In this document: piece after piece, positions 8,843 through 20,000 of the stretch
Position numbering within the stretch: position 1 is the stretch's first letter
How the letters are laid out: each line of letters opens with the position of its first letter
Assembly: GCA_918026815.1 (NCBI GenBank)
Contig: CAKJVC010000092.1
Span: 558,001-622,000 of the forward strand
Length of the DNA: 64,000 nt
Direction: 5' to 3'
From: Chalara sp. BL73
Lineage: Eukaryota > Ascomycota > Leotiomycetes > Helotiales
The notes under the pieces: model-generated
Seen by the model: the letters and a program-made list of their open reading frames with translations, nothing else
What the model was told of the DNA's origin: nothing
Database searches by the model: none
Program-made: the position numbers and the translations under genes

Positions 8843-11800
8843 AAACCAATACAACTCAGAATTTATTTCCTTGTGACGATATTGTTGGAGTCTCTTTGGA
8901 TATAAGGGACAGCTTTCCCTCCAAACTAGGAAAGCGGTAAATCAACCCGCTGTCTTTGAATGGTTGGAACTGGATCATCGGTTCGTGCTTCACAGCACTA
9001 ATTGATCAGACGAGGAATCCGAACACGATGAGATCTAGCTGCGAGGCAGATATACTCACGTCAGAGTGAAGAGCGCGATGTCGCTATGAATACCGAATAC
9101 TCCCCCCCCGCAGCTTGTACAACAAGGAATGTATTATTTAGGATGCAAAATATAGCAAATGACCGGACATTTGAACCATTTCTTCTCTCTGACCACAAAA
9201 GCGGAATACTTCAATACACTTCGCTTCATTTATATGCCTTCTCGGTCAGTCTGATTCTCGAAGACGTGGGTTATCTACATCTTCTCTGACGTAAACCCAA
9301 AAAATTAAGCAAGGAGAGTATAGGGGAACTTTGTAACAAGCGAGAAGGAGCCGGAACGAGCAGAAATTTTAGTTCCGGCCTATCCTCTCATCTATGAAAG
9401 ACGCTAGATGAGCCGAGAAAGTGACGAACAAGTACCACATAACAAGCAATTGGACAAAAAGTAGTTTCTGGTGAGCTCGATTCTGCTGTGCTGCTCGCCA
9501 GTTCCCATGTAAATATCTGTCGTCTAAGGATAAACTACAAGGAGGAGGCTGAAGAAGCTTGATTCATGCTCTCTTTTACATACCCCAGAGAGATGGAAGA
9601 CAAGGGAGTATGCGGAGAGCACGTGGAGTGCTTTTCAGGCTTGGGTTCTCCACGCACATAAACATGGTGCAATGTCACCATCGTGATTAATAGATGTGGA
9701 TAAGGCGAGCTAAACCTTTCCGGAGGTGTGAAGGCTTCTCCGTCCGTTTTGCTTGGTATATGGCAATACAAGGGATGGGGAATAAGGATGTGACAATGAT
9801 ATATATGGCACCGTTTATCGAAGGCTAAGCTTATCAGTTTCAAAGTCAGCATCGGTCATGTTTCCTCCAACTGACGGGAGCTTTTATTTACCAATCTCGT
9901 GCAATCAAGCAACCAAATAACCACGATATAAGTTTGGAACGTAATTCATAATGAAGTTCTTAGCAGCCATCACACTGGGACTCAGCATAGCGGTAACTTC
10001 CCTCAACGTAACACCGGCAGCAGCACCACCATCGATCTCGATATCCCCGCCACAGAAGCTCCAATTAACCTCAGTCCCGCAAACGTCCTGGCAGCATGCA
10101 AAAAACCTGTTAGAAGTCTATTAAGATATATTTAGGAGACGCCATCTAAACGCAAAGTGCAGAACATGGCTAAGGCTCGCTTTGTGGATGCACATATGGC
10201 GCAGAAGAATAAACCCTGCTATAGCCGCGCTGTAGGAGGTGGAGTTGGTCATGCCAAACATGGACTTATAACAGCGCCTTTAGGGTTGGAGGATGGGTGT
10301 CAATACGAAGGCCGCAAGCATTGATAGGCACAGGATCTTAATGTACCAAAGCAAGAGCCAGCTTGCTACTCCTGTGCCTCCAACTGAGGCGTCGGTGATG
10401 GTGTTGTCGGATTGTGATGCTTCCAATTTAGTATGGAATGAGCACATGGCAATGGTACTAAGCACGGCAAATTTGTCATTTTCTGTAGTTGAGCATTCAT
10501 GTCTGGAGCAGTAGACAATCAAGGGATTCTATTGTCATTGGAAAATCCATCAAGATAGGGCGACCAAGCCAGCAGCTTCCTGGTCATTCTACCCCGTGTT
10601 TGGATCTTCTCATTCTGTAGAACCACGGCCCAAATAGAGTTCTTTGAAGCAATGAAATTAATCCCAAATATCCCAAATCATAAAGGAGACGAAAGAATTC
10701 ATAGGAAAATCTTTTCCAAATGGTGATTTGCCCCGTCGTCTGTAAAACTTCACTGGTCCATACTAATCACGAAATGGACTCAGAACAACAGAGTTTGGAT
10801 ACAGCCACGTGACGTACCTCTCTGTCAGCCTCAAAAGCAATTCCTTACAATTCCCGCAAATTTCAGCCACTTCCAGCCCTTCCTCACACGTTACCTGCGC
10901 TCCGCCGACTCTCATGTAGTTTCACGTAAGCATCCCACGATTTCATGCAGCAGCACTGCAGCCAGCAACTAAGCCCCAATGGTTCGCACCAATCGTGTTC
11001 GAGGCTACTTCAGCACGAATACGGCTTTCAGATGCTCTGTTCCGAACATACGAATATCCTTGAAGTGACTCATTCTTGAAAATTGCAAATATGCAATGAA
11101 ACTTTTGCAAATGGTAAAAGTATCAAGGGGCTAACGTGGGGTAAAAGAGGCTTGGGGGCTACCGAGCAGCAATTGAGAGCATTGAAACAGACAAGGCTGC
11201 TAATAGCAAAACTAAACAGAAATGAAGTTGACAGCAAAAGGGCGTGCGCAGAACCTAGAATGGCGCCCAAAATAATCAAGGCACCAATTCCAAGGGCGTG
11301 GTACTGTAAGAGTCGGGAGGGACCAGAAACACGGCTGGTGTAGCAACACCAGATGGAAGGCTATTAAAGCCACGCCGAACCAGAACAGATACGGAGTAAA
11401 AAAGCGGCCTGCGGAATTGAATTTCTTCTCGCGCTGCACCCCGGAGTATTCGCGTCGCGTCCTTGAAAAGAGATTCAGTGGGTGGAGGAATTAAGTGCCA
11501 AATTAAGATGCAAGTGCTTTACAGTAGTAGGAGACCATCTGTCCATCCGGTCAGACTCGTAATTTCCCGGGCGTGGCTTTCTTCTGCGTCGTCACCAGGA
11601 CTCACTCGCGCTGGATTCCTTGCTGTATGATTCCTCTCCCAACAAAGTCCTTCATATGTATTTTAGATGCAATCGCATTACTCTATTCGTGAGTGTTCCG
11701 TCCGCAGTCTTTTTTTTTTGGCGCCGCAGTGCCTCTGTTGGGTAATTTTCTTGATCCCACAGTGCCTGAGCAGATGCCTATAGTGCTTGATTTCAGGGCT

Positions 11801-12112
11801 GATCCGGTTTGATTGGCCATTTCTTTGGTTTTGGCGGTACACAGGCTCTGCGGTCTAGCCTGAACAGGGAGGATGGCGGGGGGGCAGGACAATACTCGGC
11901 CAGCAACCGCATAGGAAACTCAGCCAACCAACAACGGGCTATAAGGAATCATGGATTTTTAATCGATCCACCGGGAATGTGCGGTGCAGGTATGTAGGGG
12001 CATGTTCGATGATGGAGCGTGATACGATAGTAATAGAAACAACAACCAGAGTAGTCCCCTTCTTAAACGCTTGTCTCTTCCCACTGTTGGAGGAGGGTGG
12101 AGGGTGTTTAGC
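8843..12112. other. Intergenic, 3.3 kb, no convincing gene
   Basis: No recognised gene. A short ORF with a signal-peptide-like start (MKFLAAITLGLSIAVTS) begins at 9951 but stops after 57 codons, and the adjacent frame carries the more protein-like continuation (DIPATEAPINLSPANV). It could be a broken small secreted protein gene. Other ORFs (9535-9852 -, 10280-10522, 11083-11343) have no features. Confidence 0.45.
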
Positions 12113-12134
12113 TATATTTATATATATAAATATA
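12113..12134. repeat. 22-bp perfect AT palindrome
   Basis: Bases 12113-12134 are self-complementary along the full length and consist only of A and T. It lies about 600 bp upstream of the cpcA leader. Such sequence may be simple low complexity or a cruciform/TATA-like element. Confidence 0.6.
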
Positions 12135-12400
12135 TGATCAGGTGTTTCGCTGGGCTCAAGGACGGGCCGGGCACACAGCAGGCACACCACACCACACAAC
12201 ACATACCTGGTCAGACGAAGAAGAGAGAGAACAGACGGAGAACGAGTGTGAGAAAGGAAAAACAAAAAAAAAGAGTGGGCCATCGATTTTACATTTCAAA
12301 TTATTGTGGAGAGTAGTAAGTCTGAACAACCAATGATTGACCATGATGGTAACTAGTAATGCTGACTTGTCTAGTTAGGGTGTAGTCCTTATTTTCGTTG

Positions 12401-12407
12401 TGACTCA
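12401..12407. promoter_or_regulatory. TGACTCA element upstream of cpcA
   Basis: A perfect Gcn4/CpcA recognition heptamer about 325 bp upstream of the first uORF. Autoregulation of cpc genes through such elements is known in Aspergillus; here it is inferred. Confidence 0.55.
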
Positions 12408-12562
12408 TCCTTCGCACCGTCTCCCTTCGGCGTAAAGTTTCTCTTCTCGCTTGTGCTGGCTTACGGAGGTACGAGCCTACAGGGCATAGCATATAGCAAG
12501 CATACTGTACTGCTATAGGCGAATAGGCAGGACAGGGCTAACAGGCGAAACAGGCTGCACCA

Positions 12563-12576
12563 CCCCCCCCCCCCCC
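12563..12576. repeat. Poly-C tract (14)
   Basis: A run of 14 C followed by further C/A homopolymers, in the probable cpcA promoter or early leader. Confidence 0.8.
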
Positions 12577-12679
12577 AAGGTCACCCACCCCCAAAAAAAA
12601 ACCCATTAAATATTCCTCCCTGCCCCAGGCTCATCTTTTCCTTTTTTCTTCTTCTTCTTTCTCTTTCAACCCACCACAT

Positions 12680-12686
12680 TGACTCA
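12680..12686. promoter_or_regulatory. TGACTCA element at the cpcA leader
   Basis: A second perfect heptamer, preceded by a CT-rich tract (12639-12667) like those flanking fungal transcription starts. It may act in autoregulation, or be chance sequence within the leader. Confidence 0.4.
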
Positions 12687-12725
12687 TCACAACATACCAA
12701 GATATCACCACGAACATTGCCTACA

Positions 12726-12734
12726 ATGTTCTAA
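12726..12734 (+). promoter_or_regulatory. uORF1 of cpcA (ATG TTC TAA)
   Basis: The first ATG after the CT-rich tract opens a two-codon reading frame, Met-Phe-stop. A very short first uORF that permits 40S rescanning is the hallmark of GCN4/cpcA translational control. Confidence 0.6.
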
Positions 12735-12944
12735 ACTTCCAGTCATCGTGACTCCTTTGACTACCGTCAATATTCCTTCTCCAACCAACATCAACAATCA
12801 CCCCTCATACCCAAACCCCTCAGATTTTCCCTACCAGGAATCTCTGACTTTCAGCACTGCTGCTTCAAGCTTTCGCGCAAGTCTTTCAACCGCCAACATA
12901 CCTTCACAAGACTCTCCAGTCTTCACCACGGATTCTCCACCACC

Positions 12945-13097
12945 ATGGCTTCCCTCCAGTTCATCGAGCCTGCCGGCACCATCTCCACATCAGCAACCTC
13001 TCCAGCGTCAACCTCCGCAAGGACATCCGGTTCCAACCCAGCCTCAACAACAGGACTTCGTCTTGTACGAGACTCCAGCTGTGCGCAGTACCCCTAG
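12945..13097 (+). promoter_or_regulatory. uORF2 of cpcA (50 codons)
   Basis: The second and only other ATG before the main start. It sits in an excellent context (CACCATGG) and encodes 50 residues ending at TAG 13095-13097. No ATG in any frame occurs between 13098 and the main start at 13381, leaving a 283-nt re-initiation spacer. The order short uORF, long uORF, main ORF matches fungal cpcA/cpc-1 leaders. Confidence 0.6.
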
Positions 13098-13380
13098 TTT
13101 ATCCAGCCAACACCCCCAGAACGGGGCTTATCGTCGACACTCTTCTCATCAATCATCTGCCCCGTCTTTGCAGAACCAGAGAGTAGCTGCGATCATTCAA
13201 TCAACTGGACATTCTATTTCTACTTCCCAACTGACCCGGTTTAATCCCTCTGCGCAGCAACAACAGTTCTACGCTTCATCTGCTCCATCTTCTTCTGCGG
13301 CGTTGCAGCAACAGCAACGTTCTCGACCTCAAGTACCATTGTTTTCGCAATCGACTGGAAATATTCCGCAAACCCCAAAC

Positions 13381-14166
13381 ATGGCGTTCCAAGGTAATAA
13401 AAAGCTGCCCTTGACTGTGCATGTACGTAGCCGTGACTCACAGCACTCCACAGATATGGAATTATTCGGTGACGACGCATTCACTCCCTTCGAGGGTGGT
13501 GCATCAGTCACAAACGCGTTCTCATCGGCTTTCTCCTCTCCAGCCGTGCCTACAAATTACGACTTCAACGCGGGCAACTCCACATCACAGTCAACCAACA
13601 TGGGTACTGTTTCTCCACAAGATTTATTCGTTCGCGATTCATTCGCATCTGCACCCAACTCTGCGCAATTCACAAACTTGACATCCCCTTCCACCTACAA
13701 TGAATCACCGGAGTACAACGAGCACTTCGACGTCTCTCCTTTCGTCGGCGATGGTGACTTGGACCAGTCACTCGCAGCCGACCCCTGGTATCCTCTTTTC
13801 CCTGAGAGTGACAAGCTTGACCAGCCCAGCAAAGTCGAACAGTCTCCTTTGATCGTTGATGAAGAACTCGAGGTTGGTGATGCTCTCCGCGCCAATCGTC
13901 GCAGGTCTGGCACCGACTCATCACCAGGCAACCATTCTTCCATCACCGGTGTCAAGTCTCGCAAGCGTGACCAACCGCTTCCGCCCATCATTGTCGACGA
14001 CCCAAATGATCCTGTCGCCTTGAAGCGAGCGCGCAATACTCTTGCAGCTCGTAAGTCGCGACAGCGGAAGATGCAACGATTCGACGAGTTGGAGGACAGG
14101 ATCGCAAAGTTGGAGGTAGAGCGTGACCACTGGAAGTCAATTGCATTGCAGCGAACGGGCAGATAA
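13381..14166 (+). CDS. cpcA: Cross-pathway control bZIP transcription factor (GCN4 orthologue)
   Basis: CpcA/CPC1/Gcn4 activates amino-acid biosynthesis genes through TGACTCA sites when amino acids run short. From the ATG at 13381 the product is 261 residues, matching the usual 240-270 of the family. The acidic activation region contains the conserved block TVSPQDLFVRDSFASAPNS, then FTNLTSPS and DPWYPLFP. The C-terminal bZIP is at about 207-261, with DPVALKRARN, NTLAARKSR and a short leucine zipper (LEDRIAKLEVERDHW). I chose 13381 because it is the first ATG in frame, fits family length and follows two uORFs. The frame stays open upstream to about 12610 with Ser/Gln-rich, protein-like sequence but no ATG, so a non-AUG or spliced N-terminal extension cannot be excluded. 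Intronless. Confidence 0.92.
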   Translation: MAFQGNKKLPLTVHVRSRDSQHSTDMELFGDDAFTPFEGGASVTNAFSSAFSSPAVPTNYDFNAGNSTSQSTNMGTVSPQDLFVRDSFASAPNSAQFTNLTSPSTYNESPEYNEHFDVSPFVGDGDLDQSLAADPWYPLFPESDKLDQPSKVEQSPLIVDEELEVGDALRANRRRSGTDSSPGNHSSITGVKSRKRDQPLPPIIVDDPNDPVALKRARNTLAARKSRQRKMQRFDELEDRIAKLEVERDHWKSIALQRTGR

Positions 14167-16419
14167 ACAATTGCGCTGAATGACACTCAGGTCATAGTCG
14201 CCGGCAAACTCATGGATTGGGGGGAAGATCTCGGGTTATCTTCCTCTCGGAGGCAGAAGTAGCAGCCAGGGCATTGGGGCATGGCAAGGACGCTTCTGAC
14301 CGTGGAATCAAAATTTATTGTTCTCTTATTTCCTACGCTTTATCTGAAAGCCGCTGGGCGTTGCCTATGGGGTTAAGCTTGATGATTTCTTTCATACGGG
14401 TTGGGGAGAGTGGGAGCCCGACCAGAGCTGTGTATTGCTTTCCTACGGGTGGGATACCCGCTATTGTATTTGCGCTTGCGTTGCTTTGGTGTCTCCCTTG
14501 AGTAGGATGGTGACCCAAGCATTGGATTCAAGGTAGTGGAATCAAACTATCTTGGTACTTGAACCTTGTCTATTGCCCGTATCTTGTGACTGATAGTGAT
14601 AAGTGAATGTGCATGTTAATCGCCCCATAGTTGAGACTTGAATAGAACCATTTCTTGATCTCGTCGATGCCCATCTTCCATGGTCTTACCCTCTTGAGTG
14701 CCATTTCTATTCCATGATCGGCATGTAATAAATCCACCGCACCCCCTCCACAGTTGCTCTTAACTGCCCGTTCATCTTATGAATACCTAGACCGATCTCC
14801 ACCCACCATCCTGCTTTCACGACGACGAGAGCGAACCACGCTCCTCCTACATATTCGAAACTCTACAACAGTACATCGCATCAGCTGAGCCGCATATATA
14901 ATTGCCGTGAGGAAAACAAGTGATCTTAATTAGTAACCCTGCTATTCAGGCAGCTATACTCACTATCGATTTCCATGATTCACCGCCCGTTATCTTGCAT
15001 CCTTTTCGATACCAATGTCAGCATGAATGGTTGCTACGGCTTTTGAGCTATGGCTTCCGAAACTGGTCTAATGGAAAGAGTAAGGTATTGAATGACGAAA
15101 AAGGTCTGTCTAGGTCGGATACGGCTTGAGATTGCAAAGATGCGGGTTCGTCTTACACCATAGCGAAAAAAAAATTCCTAAAGCAACATGCATCCATTCC
15201 CTAATAGGGAAAATGTAATAGTTAGCGTAGACCGCTCTTCAGATCCAAGATGCTTGAGAGACCTCTATTTCTTTCCTTTGTCTTCTTGTTTTCAAAAGCC
15301 ACATGGTCCATGAGAGAACGGATATGATAGCCGCAGCGCATCACCATCCCGACATATGAAGCAGAACACTCTTGCAGTTAAGACATGAAGAAACCCACAT
15401 CGTAACGGCCACTCTCTCAAAGTTTTGGTCTCCAGCAATACGGGCACCTCGACGCATGTATCTCACCACCGTTCCATCATGGCCTGGCGTTTGCAAGCTC
15501 TAGCGCTTGCCACCTGCTCAATTGCACCAGAACTCACAGTTTGCTGCAGGTGAAAGGCCCGCAGAGTCTGATATGACGCTTGTGCCACAAACAGATATCC
15601 TTCCTAAATGCTCCTTACTCGTCTGATGGCCACGTTCAATGGTTAACCGCCTCGGAATCCTTCCGAAGACTGCTAGTCTCCTCCATCTTTGCAGAGCACT
15701 TACTCAAAGGTCCTTCTTCAGTTGACACCGACCTAGCCCCATCTTCAAGCAATATAGGAAAGGCCCTCTATGAATATTTCTGGCTTGGAAAATACAACCT
15801 CAACTTGGTGTATATGGTACAACTTGACACGCCGCCATGGAGTTGCCGATTACAATGCACGGAAGCCAGAGTATATAAGTAAGCTGATTGCATGGAGGCT
15901 CAGCATTTTCCAGAAAGGAAACCCCAGCGCGCAGATACGAAAAGGATTCTGTCCTACGGGTATATACTCATGTTGCCGGCCCCGGGACCTTTTTATGTTT
16001 TATGTACAACAGGCGGGATTCCCCCCATAAGTCTTCGCACCCCGGTCGGTTCGGCACTTTTATGACGTTGTTTTCTTCCAATACGAGATGAGGGGCTCAA
16101 GCAGACCCCAAAAACTACATCAAGATCTGCAGATTGACAACCTGCCCATTTCCTTTTCCTCACGCGATGCAGAAGTGTGACGAGGGTTATGGGTATGGAC
16201 GGTTAAAGGTAGGTAACCAGGATGCCAATACGAACCTTGATGGCATATATATAGGTAAGGTATGACAGCCGCTAGATCTCCTCCTCATTCCTCATTCCTC
16301 AATCTCTCCAATTCCCCATCCAATTCCTCCAAAGTTTCTCAACTTCAGAAACCTGAAAACCGCCTTATCCACGTCAATCCTAGGAAACCCCCCTTATTAG
16401 AACTCCTTTAGTCGCAACC
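14167..16419. other. Intergenic, 2.3 kb, no gene seen
   Basis: Holds the cpcA 3' UTR and the promoter of the secreted-protein gene, with a TATA-like CATATATATA at about 16243-16252, roughly 170 bp before its ATG. ORFs at 14217-14501 and 15580-15882 show no domain, signal peptide or coding bias I can defend. Confidence 0.5.
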
Positions 16420-17033
16420 ATGAAATCAGCAATCCTCCTCGGGCTCGCTAGCTTCCTCTCGACCATCCATTCCGCCCCAACCCCGGGCTCTATGAACGTC
16501 CTTCTGACGGACGACGGCTCCTGGCCCGTGACGAACTTCGTTTGCCCCGGCGGATCGCCCGCAGGCTGCGTCTACAGCTTCAACATCTCCTTCACCCCCG
16601 ATCCAAATGATACCTCCTTCTTCCAGGAGCCAGCGTTCAATACCTGGTGCAATGGGACGAACATCCAGGGGGAGTTGCAGCCGTGCTTGGACGGCAGTAT
16701 CGAGACGGAGGTGGTAAACGGAGCGCAGAACAGCACGCTGATTGTGCAACACAAGTGGTACCAGGAGCTAAATGACGGCTATATCGCTACGGTCTGGAGT
16801 AAGTTTGCGTTGTTGTTTCCCTGCCAAAGGCCTGTTTGCCTTCCAGACAAGCACTATGCGCCGTCCCAGGAGCCAGGAATATCACTCCTGGCTCTCAGGT
16901 ACATGTTTTTGGGCACAATGCTAACTGGTTCACAGTCGTTGGAAACTACACATGGACATACAGCGAGGAGAACAACTACACGCCACCTACGACCTTCAAC
17001 GTTCCGCAATTGGAGCAATACGCTATCGCGTAA
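16420..17033 (+). CDS. Small secreted four-cysteine protein
   Basis: Exon 1 is 16420-16798 and exon 2 is 16936-17033. The intron 16799-16935 has donor GTAAGT, branch CTAAC at about 16921 and acceptor CACAG. The product is 158 residues. Residues 1-18 (ending TIHSA) are a signal peptide. The mature part has four cysteines (FVCPGG, AGCVYSF, TWCNG, QPCLDG) and several N-glycosylation sequons (NIS, NDT, NGT, NST, NYT). The splice joins IATVW to a tail with VGNYTWTYSEE. This pattern resembles small secreted beta-sandwich proteins common in ascomycetes, some of which are effector candidates, but I cannot name the family. The exact exon-1 end could shift by a few bases. Confidence 0.78.
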
Positions 17034-20000
17034 GAAAGGAATGGCGCTCTTAATGAGGAGTTTGGGCCACGAAAATAATACGAGGGGTGAATAATGGGCA
17101 TGTTGGTGTACAGGATGACATTGTGAACACATGGCACGACTATAAAAAGCAAACGAAAATAGATGTAATGTATTTTTTGCTCTACGCGGGCTGCTTGCCT
17201 TGTCAACTATCGAGACAACAATCCGTGGCTTCAAAAGGTGTGATTTTGGCCGGGTGCGGTTGACCTTGAGATCCCGCCAGTGGAATCGCACGGTTTGGTT
17301 TTGATGAAATGTTATTTCCATGCTTGCTGTTCCGCAGGAGATATTCAGCAGGTCGATGCCCAGCGAGTAGGGAACCATGATTCCGTAATGCTCACCCCAT
17401 GAGCTTTCAATTTCGGCGAGAGAGTTCTCTTGCACCTACCAACTTGAGGAAGTCCTAATCCTCAAAATAACACCTGTCGAATTCAACATCTACCCTGATA
17501 CAAGTACTTTCCTGGCGGCGAGTTTCTCAAGCTCATATTTTTCTTTATATCCGCCGCCACTTAGATGTTTTTACCAGCCAACTTAACGTTTTTGATCTTG
17601 ATAAGATCGGCGCAAGAGGCGCTCTGCATTTTTTATATCAGCAGGACGAAATTTAGAGAAGGAAGCAGGCCAGGCCTGTATTTCCTTTAAGCATTTGGAA
17701 TCGTGATTTCCTTCCTCGTTATATAGATAATGTTTCGACAGGCATATTACCCGGTGGGTTCATTGTAGACATGCAGTCAGTATTCTATGCTTGCTACTGG
17801 AGTTTCATGGTAGCAGCGGGAGTACATATCTCAGATGGACGTACACCAACTGAGAATATATATAAACTTTTACATATCCTTTCCTCTCTGGTGCATCGCA
17901 TCTCTTCAAACACGCCCTTGTCCCAGACCTGACATGCAGAAATTCCAAGCACAATACCGGAACCTGCCTCCGTGGATTCGCGGAGGGGAGGCGCCGGTTA
18001 TGGAAGGAGCGGTGGTGCAGAGGCTCTTGATATCAGGGAATGAACGTACCGCCCATGCCCAATTGGATCCTGTGGATTTCTGAAGTGTTTTTTTTGTTGC
18101 AGATCTGCAATTGGCATGTCAATGGCACGGCACGGCATGGCATTGCAGATATGGCGGAGCTGCCATGGCAAGGCATAACAAGACGTTGAAGATAGGATGC
18201 AGCTGCCATGACAGCCTGCCTATCGCAGGTCTGAAATTTGGTGTTATGCCATGTCACACTATGACAATGCAGGGGAAACTGCAGACAAATTATGACGTGA
18301 GAGGCAAATTACGATTGGGTACGAGAGGCGTTAGGGACTTGAGTCTGTCTGGTACGGGGTATGGTATCGCGTATGATATAAGACATGAGAAGGCTGCGCT
18401 TGTTACATAGATGTTAACAGTACTTTCTATGGGGAGTGGTCTATTGATGTGGAAGGGTACAGCGTATGTTTAGATGCCAGCTCAGTACCGGTCAGAGGCA
18501 AGGGGGAAATAGAGCATCATGGAGAAGGAACGGTGAGGCTACCAATGTGAAAAGATCTGAGAGATAAGAATGTATTATAACGGCAATATCGATAGCGAGT
18601 CGTGTGTGATAGAACCGAGTAGTTCCCACGTCTTGCCTCTGGTAAGCAGCATGGCGATGACGACCTCGGGAGTGTTCAGGAAGAGAGATTGTGAGAAGGA
18701 GCTCGACATCTAAGTTGCCACACATATAATATGGCCGCCGCTCTGCTCCGGATCATCCCAGAGCAAACTTTAAAAGAGATAAGCGAACCCCTGAGCGTAA
18801 ACAATGAAAGCTGAGACTCGGAGCTTCGCTTTCCATCTATACCTGTACATCACGGTCATGTAAATTCCAGCTATACGCCAACACTCATGTATACTTGGAT
18901 ACTCACCGATTAAGCACAAAAACCATCTGGCTCCGGGACATCCATCGCGAGACAAATTACCTTGCCTCCGGCCCTGATTTCACTGCTCAGAACCAATAGC
19001 TCTATTCGCTCCCTTATCCCTCGAATTCTCCAGAAACCCGTCACCGCTTTTGCCAGCAGAAGAAATCCTCAAGCTTGAATCTTACTCAAGGACGTAGCCT
19101 CGAGGGAAATGCCATCACGACATTTTGACCGCTTCTGGCGCGCGTGTGATGGGAACCAATATCTGTCCCAGGCGCGGCGATTAACATGGATTATGGTGAC
19201 TAGGATGCTTAGCATCAAGAAGGGCAGATGTGAGGTCTCACGGGCGGTCTCACGCAAATATAACCCAGGAATCCGTAGGGTATAGGAACGGCTACCGCTT
19301 TGCTGTCCGCTGCTATCCCAACTGCCTACTCCCTTCCTCCTCTCATACACGAGTTGTCGCGTACATATTAAGTCTCCCTATACCGATCTTCCAGCCGTCC
19401 ATTCAATGCTACAGGCCCGTTCTGACACACCTCACGGTGACGAGCAAACTCTTTGAGCCACCGCAGCTATCAGGCCGTTCTTGTGATCTTGATAGCTGCG
19501 AATTCCGCGGATACAGGTTTTCGCCGAGCTAACACCTGCCAACCTACGCCTCTTTCCTGACTTGCTTGTCGTTTTGGGGGTATGCTAGCTCCAGGATCGT
19601 TAGGAGCTGCGTCTCTGGGGGTTGGGCTGGAAGAGGTAGCCGGCAGGGACAAGGAACGACCTGCTGGAAGCCGCGCTGATTTTGTGGGAATGCTGGAGGC
19701 AAGCGTGACGTCTTTATAAGTGCGTTGGATCAGGTGAGAGGATAATGGACAGGCGAAGTGTGCTGTAGATATACCGAACCTGGTGGATCGGGCATAGAGA
19801 GCCGGTCCTGGTCGTCAATCCGTGCAAAACCATTGGCAACACCGAAGCTCATTAACTTGAGTGCAGGCAGATTGACCGGATCACCAAAGACGATCACAAG
19901 CTGGTATCTCAGCTGCCGGATCTTCCTGGCCCGCTATAAGAATTATCCTCTCTGGATGTACAACCCGCATCCGAACGGCAGAGCACTCTCCAAAAATCGC

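Noticed and set aside
13695..14186. 163-codon ORF antisense to cpcA
   Set aside because: Complete overlap with the conserved bZIP coding region in a mirror frame.
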